Positions 22,722-33,327 of a DNA stretch of 64,000 nucleotides are shown piece by piece. The translations under genes and the position numbers were made by a program. Each line of letters starts with the position of its first letter. Within the stretch, counting starts at the first letter, position 1. This DNA comes from Guillardia theta CCMP2712 (taxonomy: Eukaryota; Cryptophyceae; Pyrenomonadales; Geminigeraceae), in NCBI RefSeq assembly GCF_000315625.1, contig NW_005434641.1, positions 250,465 through 314,464 of the forward strand, read 5' to 3'. Below the pieces are notes generated by a model. That model saw only the letters and a list, made by a program, of their open reading frames with translations, did no database searches and was not told the origin of the DNA.

Positions 22722-24107
22722 CTAGCCCTGCCCCTCCCCACCATACCTCGTCAGGTCTGCTTCGACCTTGTTCGGGCAAGCCCGTCTCAGCTCCTCTAGC
22801 GCGTCGTGTAGCTCCTTGGCGTCCGCGCAATGCCTCTCCGACATCCTGTACCTCCGTCCCTCTGACGGCGCCTCGCACACGAAGCTCGCGCACGTCCTGG
22901 GCGACGGCGCTTGTCTCGGCCGCCTCAGCGCTCCCTGTATAGACCGCCCGAGACTGCCCGACGCCGGCGCATGCCCGTCGTAGAGCAGCTCGTCCAGCGC
23001 CTCGACCCCCTTGCCGGTCGCGATCTCGTTGTAGTCGAGGCACACGTAGCTCCTCTTGTCTAGGCGTCGGAGCTGCGCTGCTAAGTCGAGCGCGCTCGTG
23101 CGGAGGGTCTTGGCCTGCACGTTCCAGGGGCGGAAGCGACGCTTGATGGTGCAAGAGCATAGGATGCTGAGAGCGTCTCGGAGCAGCACGACCACCTTGA
23201 GAGTCTTGCCAGCCTCCTTCATGATGTCGGCGAGTTTTGAGACGTCTGGGTCTCGTTCAGAATCTCCGCCAGAGTTTGGATATGACATCATTCCTGAATG
23301 GCACAGTCTTGTTTCATCCATTATATTCAGGAATGTCATGGCTGGTTTTTGTGATAAGTCGGATGGGATTGATTTTAGCTGCTGCAGCAAGTAGAGGCTT
23401 GCCTTTTTGGGGCTTGACGCCCACCTGATATTGAACAACCCATTCTGACTCTCTTCATTCCATAACGCGCAAACCAGCTGCATGCTCTGCTCAGTCTTCC
23501 TCACGTGAGGATGCTGAACACTTGCTTCTTGTATCAGGTGGTGGCCCGTTCCCTCAAGGCCGGCCCAGAATACATACACATCTCTTGCAAAGAATCTTCC
23601 ATTATTCGATGGCAGTGATTGCTGTGGTAGGTGAGCATCGGAAAGACGTTTGGCTGCTTGTAAGGGTTGCTCTACTCCTTCTTGCGCTTTGGAGTCTCCG
23701 AGTCCTGAAGAAACGAACATCTTGCCACGGCTGTGCAGCGTCCGGTAAACAAGCGATCCGAGCCTCTTGACGACTGTCTGCTCGTTGTCTCCTTTTCTCA
23801 GGGAAGTGGTAGGGACGTTTTGGCTGAAATGTTCAAACGTCGCGTTTCGGTCGGGGTACAGGATTTGAGCATCAGGGTTGGTCGCGCGGACATTGAAGGG
23901 TTTGCGATGCTCTAAGGAGCTCAACTGGTGAAGCAACCGCAGGCTCTTGGCCTCGTTGTGCGCTTCTTTTCTCAAAGCACTCTGGTCATGAGCACGAAGG
24001 GACGGATCTCTTTGTAGCAAGCTATGATGCAAGACAGCGCCTGCTAGCGCCGCAAGGAGCGGGATCAAGATGCGGGTATACCTTGAGCTGATGCTGCTGC
24101 AAGACAT
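22722..24107 (-). CDS. Sulfotransferase-like type II membrane protein (complete copy)
   Basis: An intact 461-residue frame from ATG 24107. A hydrophobic segment at about residues 12-28 (RILIPLLAALAGAV) is a likely signal anchor, giving a Golgi-type topology. Residues 183-190 read GLEGTGHH, which resembles the 5'-phosphosulfate-binding loop of PAPS-dependent sulfotransferases. VVVLLRDALSIL (about 305-316) supplies Arg310 and Ser314, matching the 3'-phosphate-binding strand and helix of that fold. The acceptor cannot be predicted. It is the last and only full-length member of the convergent genes in the RWP-RK array; its C-terminal ~160 residues are nearly identical to the fragments in units A, B and E. 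Family call moderate to good; enzymatic activity is inferred. Confidence 0.72.
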   Translation of the reverse strand: MSCSSISSRYTRILIPLLAALAGAVLHHSLLQRDPSLRAHDQSALRKEAHNEAKSLRLLHQLSSLEHRKPFNVRATNPDAQILYPDRNATFEHFSQNVPTTSLRKGDNEQTVVKRLGSLVYRTLHSRGKMFVSSGLGDSKAQEGVEQPLQAAKRLSDAHLPQQSLPSNNGRFFARDVYVFWAGLEGTGHHLIQEASVQHPHVRKTEQSMQLVCALWNEESQNGLFNIRWASSPKKASLYLLQQLKSIPSDLSQKPAMTFLNIMDETRLCHSGMMSYPNSGGDSERDPDVSKLADIMKEAGKTLKVVVLLRDALSILCSCTIKRRFRPWNVQAKTLRTSALDLAAQLRRLDKRSYVCLDYNEIATGKGVEALDELLYDGHAPASGSLGRSIQGALRRPRQAPSPRTCASFVCEAPSEGRRYRMSERHCADAKELHDALEELRRACPNKVEADLTRYGGEGQG

Positions 24108-24368
24108 GCTCTCTCCGCTGATGTCCGTCTGACCGCTGGATCAGATCAAACTGGAGGGTGTAGTCACCTGAGATGGGGAGGGACGGTGGTGGGGAGGAGC
24201 GGGCGAACTACCATGCTGGGGAGGAGCGATGACAGTTTGCCGTGCGCCTCAGTGTTTAAAAGGAAGGTTAGTAAAACAATAGAATGCATATCAGATTCAT
24301 ACAATGAGTGACTTTTCTCGGAGTATAGGAGATCTTTGAGGTGAGCTCGGAACGGGATTCCGCCGAGC
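24108..24368. other. Short divergent intergenic region
   Basis: About 260 bp between the divergently transcribed sulfotransferase-like gene (-) and the TMEM53-like gene (+). It presumably holds both promoters. No clear TATA box is seen. Confidence 0.4.
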
Positions 24369-25672
24369 ATGCTGATGCTGGTTCTCCTGCTACTACTGCA
24401 GCTCCTGGGGAGCTTCACATCCGCTTGCCCACCGCCCTTCGCAAGCTCTCCTTCTCCTACCTTCTTCTCTCCTTGTCCTACCTTCTTCTCTCCTTGTCCT
24501 ACCTTCTTCTCTCCTTGTCCTACCTTCTTCTCTCCTTCTCCTGCCACAGCTTTTCTTTCCCCCCTCTCTCAAGGATCCGTCATTCCCGCGTTTCTCCAAC
24601 CCTCGAAGCTGCCGCACAACTTCTTTCATCATCACAGTAGCTACAGATGTACTCATCGATCACTTTCGCTTTCTTCCAACATTGGTATATCTCACCATCC
24701 TCACATCAGCACATTGCCGACTTCTTGCATCCAACGTAGACCCAGTCCATGCATCTTGAGCAGTGTGTCCAGAGAAGCATCAACCATCGTCGAAGAGTTT
24801 GAGAGCGCGGCAGAGTCTGAACAGAACAGGACAGTAGCTGTTCTTGTCGGATTTCTCGGCTGTCGACTTAACATTTTGGACAAGTATGCAAGTATTTATC
24901 AGAGTGTTGGGATGCCAACGATTTGCATCCTCCCGTCGACTCGCTCGATGCTCTTGGCGCATCTCGGATTCCGTGGCAAAGGCAGTAAAGATGTGCGGGA
25001 GTTTAACGAGATCGTCACGGTGAGCTGATGGTATTCTGCTGCTGGCCATCTTCCTGACTTCTTTGAAGAGGCTCAAGGCACGTCATGACACCAAAATCGT
25101 GCTTCATCTCTTTTCGAACAATGGTTTCATTTTCTTTGGAAGCTCCTTGGTGCTTAACCCGTCCCTCGGAAACTTGATTTCTGCCATCGTTTTCGATTCC
25201 TGTCCCTGTCCCATCACGGACGAGGTGGCAGCAACTGGGTTGCTGTCGGCGATTGCGCGAGTGAATGCAGAGGAGGCTCGGAGAAAAGGGTGGTGGGAAC
25301 CTCTAAGGGTTGTGTGCTCGCCCCTGGTCGCCTTGATGAACCGGAGACAAACCCTCATATGGGAGACATGGAGGACGGCATTCCCCCGAGCTCCGGCCTT
25401 GTTTTTGTACAGGTGAGGGAAGGGTATCGCTCCTGGCATGCGCAACTGACCAGGTCATTAGCCGCAGTGATGCTGTGGTGCCACCGGACGAGATCGAGAG
25501 GTTCATAGCTGCTTACGAGGTCAGTTTGAGCAGTGCTGGGCTGCCGGTGGAAAAGGAGCAGTGGGAGGATGCAGAGCACTGTGGTATCTTGCGGCTCTAT
25601 CCCCAAGAATACAGTCAGAGAATACTTGAGTTCGTCAGACATGTTGTTTTTGCAGGGGATACTTTATTCTAA
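24369..25672 (+). CDS. TMEM53/DUF829-like alpha/beta-hydrolase fold protein
   Basis: Three exons (24369-25019, 25069-25412, 25462-25672) give 401 residues. Both introns are 49 bp, GT-AG and phase-consistent. The start ATG begins a clear signal peptide (MLMLVLLLLLQLLGSFTSA). A Pro/Ser/Phe-rich stretch encoded by 21-bp repeats follows. The DUF829 domain then covers the rest: RTVAVLVGFLGCRLNILDKY, SVGMPTICILPSTRS, KIVLHLFSNNGFIFF, IVFDSCPCPI, SRSDAVVPPDEIERF and CGILRLYPQEYSQRILEF. DUF829/TMEM53 proteins have an alpha/beta-hydrolase-like fold; animal TMEM53 is a nuclear-envelope protein. A signal peptide at the N-terminus suggests entry to the secretory route or, in a complex-plastid alga, plastid import; this is inference. 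It is convergent with the polycystin gene, with stops only about 60 bp apart. Confidence 0.75.
24447..24545. repeat. 21-bp tandem repeat within coding sequence
   Basis: The unit tcctaccttcttctctccttg is repeated about four times, so each unit adds seven residues (the PTFFSPC pattern) to the region after the signal peptide of the TMEM53-like protein. Copy number can therefore change without shifting the frame. Confidence 0.85.
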
Positions 25673-25733
25673 CACCAATTCTACACCAGTTTTGCAAGCT
25701 CGCAGCAGCAAAGCCAAATTCTAACCAGCAAGT

Positions 25734-28726
25734 TCAATCCTTATGCTGAGAGTCTTGCAGCATCTTGTCGTATTCCATATTCAATCTCTTGTTAATTTCA
25801 AGAAGACTCCTGAGCTCGTTCACCAACAGATTCGCCGAATCAGAATCAGAACTGGCATCCTGGACAATAGGCTAAGCAGAAACCTCAAAGTCTTGCACTT
25901 ATCAGAACCTTTTGAGCAGCATGGTCTTCGCCATCTTCAGCTTCATCCTCTTCAACAAGGTGCTAGAAACCAGCAGTCAACAGAGACAGCTGCGAATCGT
26001 ACCTCACCAGTGCAGGGTGACGACCAATGGATTCTTCGGTGATGTTCAACGTAGCTCGAATCTCTGCTGGAATACTATGCAGAATTTGCTCAAAGGTGGC
26101 AAATTGTTTCCTTTTGAGAAGCAACTCTACTGCCTGTTCTCCTTGTGAGAAACTCCAAAATGAAAATCATAGCGATCACCTTCAGGAGGATTTCGCTTTT
26201 TGGAATTCCAAATGAGAAGGAGTATTGAGTCAACAGAGACAAATCTGACGCCAATGACGGGATTTGTTCTTCATCATCTCCATATTGTTTTGCCATATCC
26301 TCCTTTGCTTCCATGTATGAATCGACCTGACGAAAAATAGTCAGAGATGTTTGATTCTCGACGTATTTGTCAAATGGACGGACCAAAATAGCAAGAAGAA
26401 TGTTGAGCAGCACAATGTTGACTAGAAAAATGAATGTTGTATAGAAGACCACAGCCATCTTCCCGTCTACCCTCGCCATCGAAGCGAAATGATCCAAACC
26501 AGCTCCAAGCATCCTGAACAGATGTCAACACCTTTGGGATTCGATGCTCAACTCACATCATCCATCCCGACGAAAGTGCGATAGGTAATGTTGAGAACAT
26601 GTGCATTTCGGGACCAAAGAGAACATGCGATATAGCAGAGAATCCATACAGGAATGTCATGAACATCAGAGCAAAATGGTAAAGATCAGGAATAGATTTC
26701 TCCAGTGTATTGTTGACAATGGCAAGTCGCGGCTGGAAACGATAATACTTGAAGCATTTCAGGAGGCACCTGCGACATGTCAAGCACAATATCATATGCT
26801 GCATGCCTCTCGGAGCAATTACAAGAGCACGTTGAAAAAGTTTCCGAGGAGCTGATTCTGAATGATGGACGACGCTCTTTCTAGAATGATTTCATATTGA
26901 TTCGTGGGGACCTATTTGCAGATCATGAAATCAAAAATATATCTCAGCTTCAAGGACTTATTTGACCTGGATGATATTATTTTTGGATGTGATCATCTGT
27001 GTAAGCGAAATACGAAGGATGATGTAGTAGATAAATAGCAGGTAATTGAGAATATCTATGAGTGTCCACTTGTCCAAAAAGAATGACTTGAGTCCGTTGT
27101 GACTTGCTTCGACGTTCTTTTCCCCTTTCAGATCTTTTCCATCCCATCCTCCTACCATGAAGCACTGGAGACCTTGTCTGGATCGTAGATTACCACAAGA
27201 AATCGATAAGACTTCAAAAATCACCGGATCAACCCTGAGATGTTGTAGAAGATAAAAACCATAAGAATGATTTCCAGGCTCTGGCATTCAACAACAATTA
27301 GATTGGAATTTGGAGCTGTGGGGACAAGAGCACCATTCTGATCGCGTCGGAAGTAACGCCAGGGGTGCAAATAGAGCATTTAGATTGGTCGGAGAGGGCA
27401 GTGCTGTTTAAGCATTGTAGCCTCTCTTGCTCGCTGTTGACACATCCTCCAACTTGTTGAATCCGATAGGGTTCCATATCGATGGACTGACATCGTGAAC
27501 AAATCAGCACTTCTTTCTCTAGGTATACAAAGCTAACCTCTATCTTGACAATGGTACCGCCCTTGGTGTTGAAAGGCTTGTAGGTTCCAGTCGTGGAGTA
27601 GCCAAACTTGATCTTCACAAATGTAAACCGGTGAAGCATTCCGTTGTAAACAGCGAATTTGATTTCGATTTTTCTTGTGAACCTTTGCACAGGAGTCAGC
27701 AAGTGAGAAGCATTTGTTTGAAGACTCCCGTCACCTATCGAGCCATCGATTGTCGATCAAGAATTGAACTTTCTCTTGATTTCGAGCCGGGCCATCTGCT
27801 AGAGAAAGAAACACTTGGAAACCGCCAGCGCCATATTGAGGTTCTATCTTTGAAGAATAGGGCGACCAATAGCCAATGGAGTTTGGAGGTGCTGTCCCGT
27901 TGGGAACGCGGTAGGTAAACGCCTTCCAGAAACCTGGTTTCGTCGGATCATTTCGCGTCGCATTCACGTCATGCGGAGATGTTGGCGGCGCCATCTGATC
28001 TGGAACAACGTTGTCAAATTCGTCAGCCTTGACTGTCCAAGGCACTTTGGTCCAGTCAGTTCTGTGCTCTTTTGGAAGTATGTTTTCGATCGGGGTAGTA
28101 TCATAGCACACAGGATAGAACTTGTCGTAAGCGCTGGAGCAGTTGTCGAAGAGAACACCATTCCGCATCTTTGTACAGTTGAACATGGGCGTTTGACATG
28201 GAACCTAAAAAGATAGTGAGAGGAGCTACACACTTCATATCACACGCAGACCTTCACTTGACCTCGCTGTTGTACAATTAGTAGACCCCCAACGAGTTTG
28301 TTATAATGAAGAATATATCCGGACTCGTTCGTCTGAAAAGCTCTGCCGTTGTACCAAGAGCTCGGAAACACATTTGGCATAATTGTACCTTGAAGACTGG
28401 AACAAGCATTAAGATGCACCCAACGTGAATTAGCAAGACTCACTAGCCAAAGAAATCAGCATGAGTATTAATGCCCTGAAGCGAGTTTGACTCATCCACC
28501 ACCGTTTGCCTCAGAGCTTCATCTATGGAGTATACCTTGTCTACCTGTGACCTTGTGTCAAACTTTTCAAGTACGCAACAACTCAAATCGTTACCTGTAG
28601 CTGAATTACAAGAACATAAACATAAAGTACAAGAAATAGTATGAAGAAAGCTAGATCAGCATATCCCTTGCGCATGGTTGGAAGCTCGCGCAAGTTTCGT
28701 GCCGTCTTTTCAAGTGCAACCAGCAT
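25734..28726 (-). CDS. Polycystin/TRPP-type cation channel (PKD2-like)
   Basis: A multi-exon gene. Exon 1 is 28726-28595 (MLVALEKTARNL, then TM1 ADLAFFILFLVLYVYVLVIQ). Later exons give the extracellular polycystin domain (KFYPVCYDTTPIENILP; WLDR joined by a splice to FTRKIEIKFAVYNGM, the family's WLDR-x-TR...VYN hallmark), TM segments (IILMVFIFYNISGLI; DKWTLIDILNYLLFIYYIIL), the pore side (DLYHFALMFMTFLYGFSAIS) and TM6 (FIFLVNIVLLNILLAIL). An acidic, coiled-coil C-terminus ends at 25734. Most introns are 44-50 bp. Two junctions are unsettled: near 27315-27360 the frame closes only with a GC-AG intron, and the exon near 26800-26900 is ambiguous. Family members are Ca2+-permeable channels, often ciliary. 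No EF-hand is visible. Confidence 0.82.
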
Positions 28727-29920
28727 CTTCCTGACAAGAAAGCTTTAACCCTTTGACTGAAGTCGAAACGTGCACAGAATTATGTGTGAAATGTACAGGA
28801 ATGATCGTGAGAGAATGTGCAGAAGTCAGCTGACACAGGATGCAGCAAGAGAACAACTGAGTGTACACAAGCACTCACGCCACACAGGCTTGAAGCAACC
28901 CAGCAAATCCTTAAGTCACGTTGCAGCAGGACAACACGCGGAAGCAATCAGTGACATCCGGGGGGAGGCAGCCGGGTCGAGAACTCAACATCATAAGTGA
29001 ACGACATGAAGAGGCTCTGAGAGGAGAGGAGGGACTGCAAGAGCGGCTCTGACTCTGACTCGGAGGAGAGGGGGACTCGGGAGGAAGTGCATTTCGGTGA
29101 AGCGCCAGGGGTAAAGTCGTGTCCAAGAGCAGGCCGGCCCTATCTTTTAAGCCGCTGTGCCGCCGGGCCCGACTCACCGGGCACTTTTGCATGATAGTAC
29201 TTTGGCATGGTACGAGTCTTACGTCGGAGTACCGTACAAAATTGCCGGCCGGCCGGCCGGTGGCGACCGGCGGGCTCTCCGGTTATTTCCGTTAGAAGGC
29301 GTTATTTGTGGTTACGTTTTTTTTACCTCATGCCGCCGCCTTTCCTCTGCTATGCCACTCCCTGCCGCTCGCTTCACCTCGCAGTCTCCTCAAGAGCCCT
29401 CTCGCGCTCTCATATCTCGTCTCACTCGTCTTCTCTCATCTAAGTCTAACTCTTCCTTCCTGGTCCTTTTGATTGGTCCTTCCGCGTCTTCCTCTCGACC
29501 AGCTCACCCTCCGACTGTTTGTTCCTTCATCCTTTCAATCTTCGACATGCAAGCAAGAACTCGAGCATGCAGCTCACGCTAAAACCTTATTGTCAACACT
29601 CATACATTCATTAGTTTAATACCCTGCTCCTGCTCTTGCATTCCACCCTCACTAAAAACTCCTTATGGACTTCGTCTTGATACGGTTTTGTTTGAGTGTT
29701 TGACACCTTAAAGAATATATCTCTGCAATAACAGTACTTGCACACAATCTCTTCGGCCTATCTATCATTGTCTCAAGATCAAACTTCATACTGATATTTC
29801 GTTCAGGAGTAACTCTTTTGCTTTGTCGTTGGAAGGGCCGTGCAGGTCCTGCAAAGCCCAAAAGCCGAATTTTTAAGTTCTGAAATAATTCCAGGTTTCA
29901 CCGCGTTAGAGACTGCCAAT
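28727..29920. other. Divergent intergenic region with a small GC-rich island
   Basis: It separates the polycystin gene (-) from SF3B2 (+). Around 29150-29290 the sequence becomes very GC-rich (gccggccggccggccggtgg) and contains agtaccgtaca; similar islands occur at 37.2-37.8, 46.2-46.5 and 50.1-50.6 kb. The rest is AT-richer with no gene. A 5' UTR intron of SF3B2 may end at about 29894 (ttccag). Confidence 0.5.
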
Positions 29921-31714
29921 ATGCCTTCTCCTCTCGAGTATCAGGTTCTAGCGCTGCCTCAGCTCGATGGAGCGGACACCAAGGACAAGATGACAAAGAA
30001 TCAGAAGAAGAAAATGAAGAAGAAGGAGAAGAAAAAGCAGAACCCAGAAGAGTCAACTGAAAATGCTGAGGGAGTTGTGAAAGTGGAAGCCAATGGCACA
30101 GATATGAATGGTCTTGAGGGTCTGGAGATCGAGTATGTCACTGATATGATGTTGGACGAGAATGATCCCAATTTTGACGAATGGGCAAAGATCTTTCATA
30201 AATTTCAGAAAGGACCCCAGAAGAAAGAGCTGGACGACGAGGCTATGGGTGCTGGTCTCGATGGTGAAGAAGCAGTTCAGCCCAAAGTGACCGAAGTCAA
30301 GAAGGAGAAGAATTTTGATAGTGATGACGAAGACAATCAAACGTCGAAGCAAAAGCTGAGTAAGAAGAAGTATAAACAGTTGCACAGGCTGTCGATTGCT
30401 GAGTTGAAGCAGCTTGTGAAGAGGCCAGATGTCGTTGAAGTGTGGGATGTTACTTCGTCGGATCCTCGATTGCTTGTGTACTTGAAGAGCTACAGAAATA
30501 CTGTCGCTGTTCCTCGCCACTGGTGCAACAAGAGGAAGTACCTTCAGGGGAAACGTGGTATTGAGAAGCCCCCATTCCAGCTTCCACACTTCATTGAAGC
30601 TACTGGTATTGCAAAGTTGAGAGCAGCCTATGAGGAAAAAGAAAATGAGAAGAATGCAAAGCAGAAAGCACGAGCCATGTCAAGACCAAAAGTAAGTAAG
30701 ATGGACATTGATTATCAAGTGCTCCACGATGCCTTCTTTCGATACCAAACAAAACCGAGGCTGACGGGTCATGGAGATGTTTATTATGAAGGCAAGGAGT
30801 TCGAGGTCAAGTACAAGGAAAAGAGAGCAGGTGTATTGTCGGAAGAATTGAAACACGCTTTGGGTATGCCTTCCGAAGGCGTTCCGGTTCCACCTCCCTG
30901 GCTCATCAACATGCAAAGATATGGACCACCACCTTCGTACCCAAATCTGAAAATTCCTGGTTTGAATGCACCTATACCCTCTGGGGCCCAGTTTGGTTAT
31001 CATCCGGGAGGGTGGGGTAAGCCACCAGTTGACGAGTTCGGACGTCCGATTTATGGTGACGTTTTCGGGACGAACGATACCGGTGGAGCTGCTATGAATG
31101 AAGCGCCGATAGACAAGAGAAGATGGGGTGAAATCGAGGAAGTTGAGGAGGAAGAGGAGGAGGAGGAAGAAGAGGAGGAAGAGGCCGTCGACGAGGAAGC
31201 TGTGCAGTCTGGTATCAGTTCAGTAACCTCTGGCCTTGAGACCCCATCCTCTACCGGCATCGAATCTATCGAACTGCGCAAGAATGCTATGTCTGGAGGA
31301 TTGGACACTCCTGATTCCTCGATTGCGTCAACAGACTTCAACTTGAGGAAGGACAAATCACTTTACAAGGTCATCTCACAGGAGGACTCCAAGGTAGGAT
31401 CGGACCTCATTGGTTCATCCTTCAAGTATAACATCTCAGATTCATCCGATTCAGCCGCTGCTCGCAAAGACAAGCGTCATGTCGACTTGATGAAGAGCCA
31501 GGCATCTGCTGGAGTGGAAGTCACCATTGATGCCTCAGAGCTTGAAAACATGGATGAGCGCATGTTGAAGGACAAGTACGATGAAAAAGTTTCTGGGAAC
31601 AAGCAACATCGTGAAGATGTCAGCGAGGTCTTTGAAGAGCAGGCAAAGAAACGAGCGAAGAAAGGCGGCGACAAGGACAAGAAGAACAAGTATAAGGAGT
31701 ATGCCTGGGGATAA
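29921..31714 (+). CDS. SF3B2: Splicing factor 3B subunit 2 (SF3b145/Cus1)
   Basis: A 597-residue frame without introns; ATG 29921 is the first ATG, and the open frame extends upstream only through a GTG. A Lys-rich N-terminus is followed by the DUF382 core (LKQLVKRPDVVEVWDVTSSD, VPRHWCNKRKYLQGKRGIEK, PPFQLPHFIEATGI) and the PSP proline-rich region (GVPVPPPWLINMQRYGPPPS, YPNLKIPGLNAPIP, GWGKPPVDEFGRPIYGDVFG). This is the signature of SF3B2, a U2 snRNP SF3b component that binds SF3B4 and stabilises U2 at the branch site. A run of about 17 acidic residues follows the PSP region. The N-terminal SAP domain of the ~895-residue human protein is absent, as in smaller fungal Cus1. Nuclear location expected. 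Very secure. Confidence 0.96.
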   Translation: MPSPLEYQVLALPQLDGADTKDKMTKNQKKKMKKKEKKKQNPEESTENAEGVVKVEANGTDMNGLEGLEIEYVTDMMLDENDPNFDEWAKIFHKFQKGPQKKELDDEAMGAGLDGEEAVQPKVTEVKKEKNFDSDDEDNQTSKQKLSKKKYKQLHRLSIAELKQLVKRPDVVEVWDVTSSDPRLLVYLKSYRNTVAVPRHWCNKRKYLQGKRGIEKPPFQLPHFIEATGIAKLRAAYEEKENEKNAKQKARAMSRPKVSKMDIDYQVLHDAFFRYQTKPRLTGHGDVYYEGKEFEVKYKEKRAGVLSEELKHALGMPSEGVPVPPPWLINMQRYGPPPSYPNLKIPGLNAPIPSGAQFGYHPGGWGKPPVDEFGRPIYGDVFGTNDTGGAAMNEAPIDKRRWGEIEEVEEEEEEEEEEEEEAVDEEAVQSGISSVTSGLETPSSTGIESIELRKNAMSGGLDTPDSSIASTDFNLRKDKSLYKVISQEDSKVGSDLIGSSFKYNISDSSDSAAARKDKRHVDLMKSQASAGVEVTIDASELENMDERMLKDKYDEKVSGNKQHREDVSEVFEEQAKKRAKKGGDKDKKNKYKEYAWG

Positions 31715-32090
31715 TTTGATGACCTCAGACAAGCACAGCCGGCATGTTAACGTGGCAGCAGTTGATCTTGCATCACTGTTTCCCAAGTTTCAGGTAAGAT
31801 GCGAATGTGGGGGCGATTTTTGTTCTTAGAATAAAGATTCCCGCTGTGATGGTATTTTTTCTCACGATCAGAGGTTTTGCAGCTTTAGTTAAAATACTCT
31901 TGTATGTCACGTGTGACTGTGCGCTAATGCGCGCAACATGGTACTGTGAAAGAAGGGGGTGGTGTCAGTTTTGGAATTCCTCCCTTCAGACGTACGCAGT
32001 CTCTGCTTAGAGTGAGAAAGGTTCAAAATCCAATCATATTTTGCACCGACGCAGCGGTGTCGTTGGTATGTGCGATGTCGGAACTGATGT
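31715..32090. other. 3' flank of SF3B2
   Basis: Probable 3' UTR and spacer; no coding signal on either strand. Confidence 0.4.
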
Positions 32091-32093
32091 GAA

Positions 32094-32957
32094 TTGGACG
32101 ATCGATCCTTGAGCTCTGCACGATACCCTGGGGACCAGCAGATCTCTTCGGATCATGCGTCTGCTCGAGCTATCACGCTCAGCAGAAACAATTCAAGTCA
32201 AGCACCTCTGCTGCCAAAGTGTTCTGACGCTGAAATCTTTCCCACGCTGCCCGTTCGATCGGGTTCATATGCTCTACATCCAGGTCAGTTGTATGATTGG
32301 AGTTAGCTTGAGCTTACTCTTAGACATCTTGTCATGACTCGATTTAGAGGATTCGCTGAGTTTGTTCTCTAGAGCCGCCCTCCTCGCGATCAGTTCCCTC
32401 TCGAAAGCCTGAACATGAGTCAAATGAAACACCAAACGGTTGATAGCAACGTTTCTCTCTACCTTTGTAGTCTCTTTGTCATACTTGAGATGATTGCGAG
32501 CTTTGCTTTCATGCGGCAACTCTGTCAAAGTGCAACTTGAATATGAACAAAGAAATCGACGTTGGAATACCCGCAGCTTGAAGATAGAGTCTCTCTGCCG
32601 CTTTCGTTGGAGCAAATACTTCTGTCAGCATTCAATGCAGAAAGAGAGAAATTTCTATCGAAGGAGGCGTCGTAAGAATCCAAAGTGTCTCCTGTCCTGC
32701 CTTATCTGCAAAACAATTGATTCAACACCTTGGTTGTGAAGTACTCTTTGTTTCCATTCTCGTCCCTTGTCCCTTGTCCCTTGTCCCTTGTCCCTCTCCA
32801 GACCTCCTTCTGTGCTCTTATCTTCTCTCTCCTTCGCTCCTCTCGTCTCGTCTTTCTCTTCTTCTTCATCGTCAGAGCGCCTGGAGACCTCACGCCATGT
32901 TTGTACAGCTTTGGAGGTTGGAGACGGTGGGGTCCATAGGAATTCAGGTTCATTCAT
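32094..32957 (-). CDS. Small charged coiled-coil protein, unidentified
   Basis: Likely starts at ATG 32957 (MNEPEFLWTPPSPTSKAVQT), with a Glu/Lys/Arg-rich segment after it. Later exons join through short GT-AG introns: KYLLQRKRQRDSIFKLR, ELPHESKARNHLKYDKETTK, AFERELIARRAALENKLSES and MNPIERAAWERFQRQNTLAA. The exon pieces are helical and highly charged and suggest a coiled coil. The junction near 32655-32700 and the exact stop are unresolved, so the limits are approximate. A CCTTGTC heptamer repeat (32762-32793) falls near the end of the first exon or in the first intron. I do not recognise the family. Confidence 0.5.
32762..32793. repeat. 7-bp tandem repeat (ccttgtc x4)
   Basis: Four to five copies of ccttgtc, inside the predicted minus-strand coiled-coil gene. 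Confidence 0.8.
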
Positions 32958-33327
32958 TTCACGGGTAGGGTTATATACCCCACCCATACTAAAATACCTT
33001 CCATTGAAAAGTGGTTCGAATGAGGGGGTAGGGGATGGATCAATGAAATTATCATCAATCTGCAGGTGGGTATAATCGTGATTTATTATGGGTGGGGGTA
33101 GTATTTTACCTCACAGATAAGAAGATCCAGGGGTCATTTGTACTACCTGTAGGGTGGGGAGCTCCAAAGCGGCCGGGGTGGGGGTGGGGGAGGTCACGGG
33201 GTTGAAGAATGGGAGAAGAGAAGGAGGAGGACGAGGGGAGGAAGGAGCAGGGGGTCGACGTTGGAGGAGGCTGGAAGAGGTAAGACATGCCGATCACTCC
33301 CATGAGTGCGCAACATGAACATGCGCG
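32958..33327. other. Divergent promoter region with G-rich motifs
   Basis: Lies between the minus coiled-coil gene and the plus WW gene. It contains gagggggtaggggatgg (33024-33040), tattatgggtgggggtagta (33084-33103) and its C-rich counterpart on the other side (taccccacccatac). These resemble G-rich motifs near other gene starts in the window. They are candidate promoter elements, not demonstrated. Confidence 0.4.
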
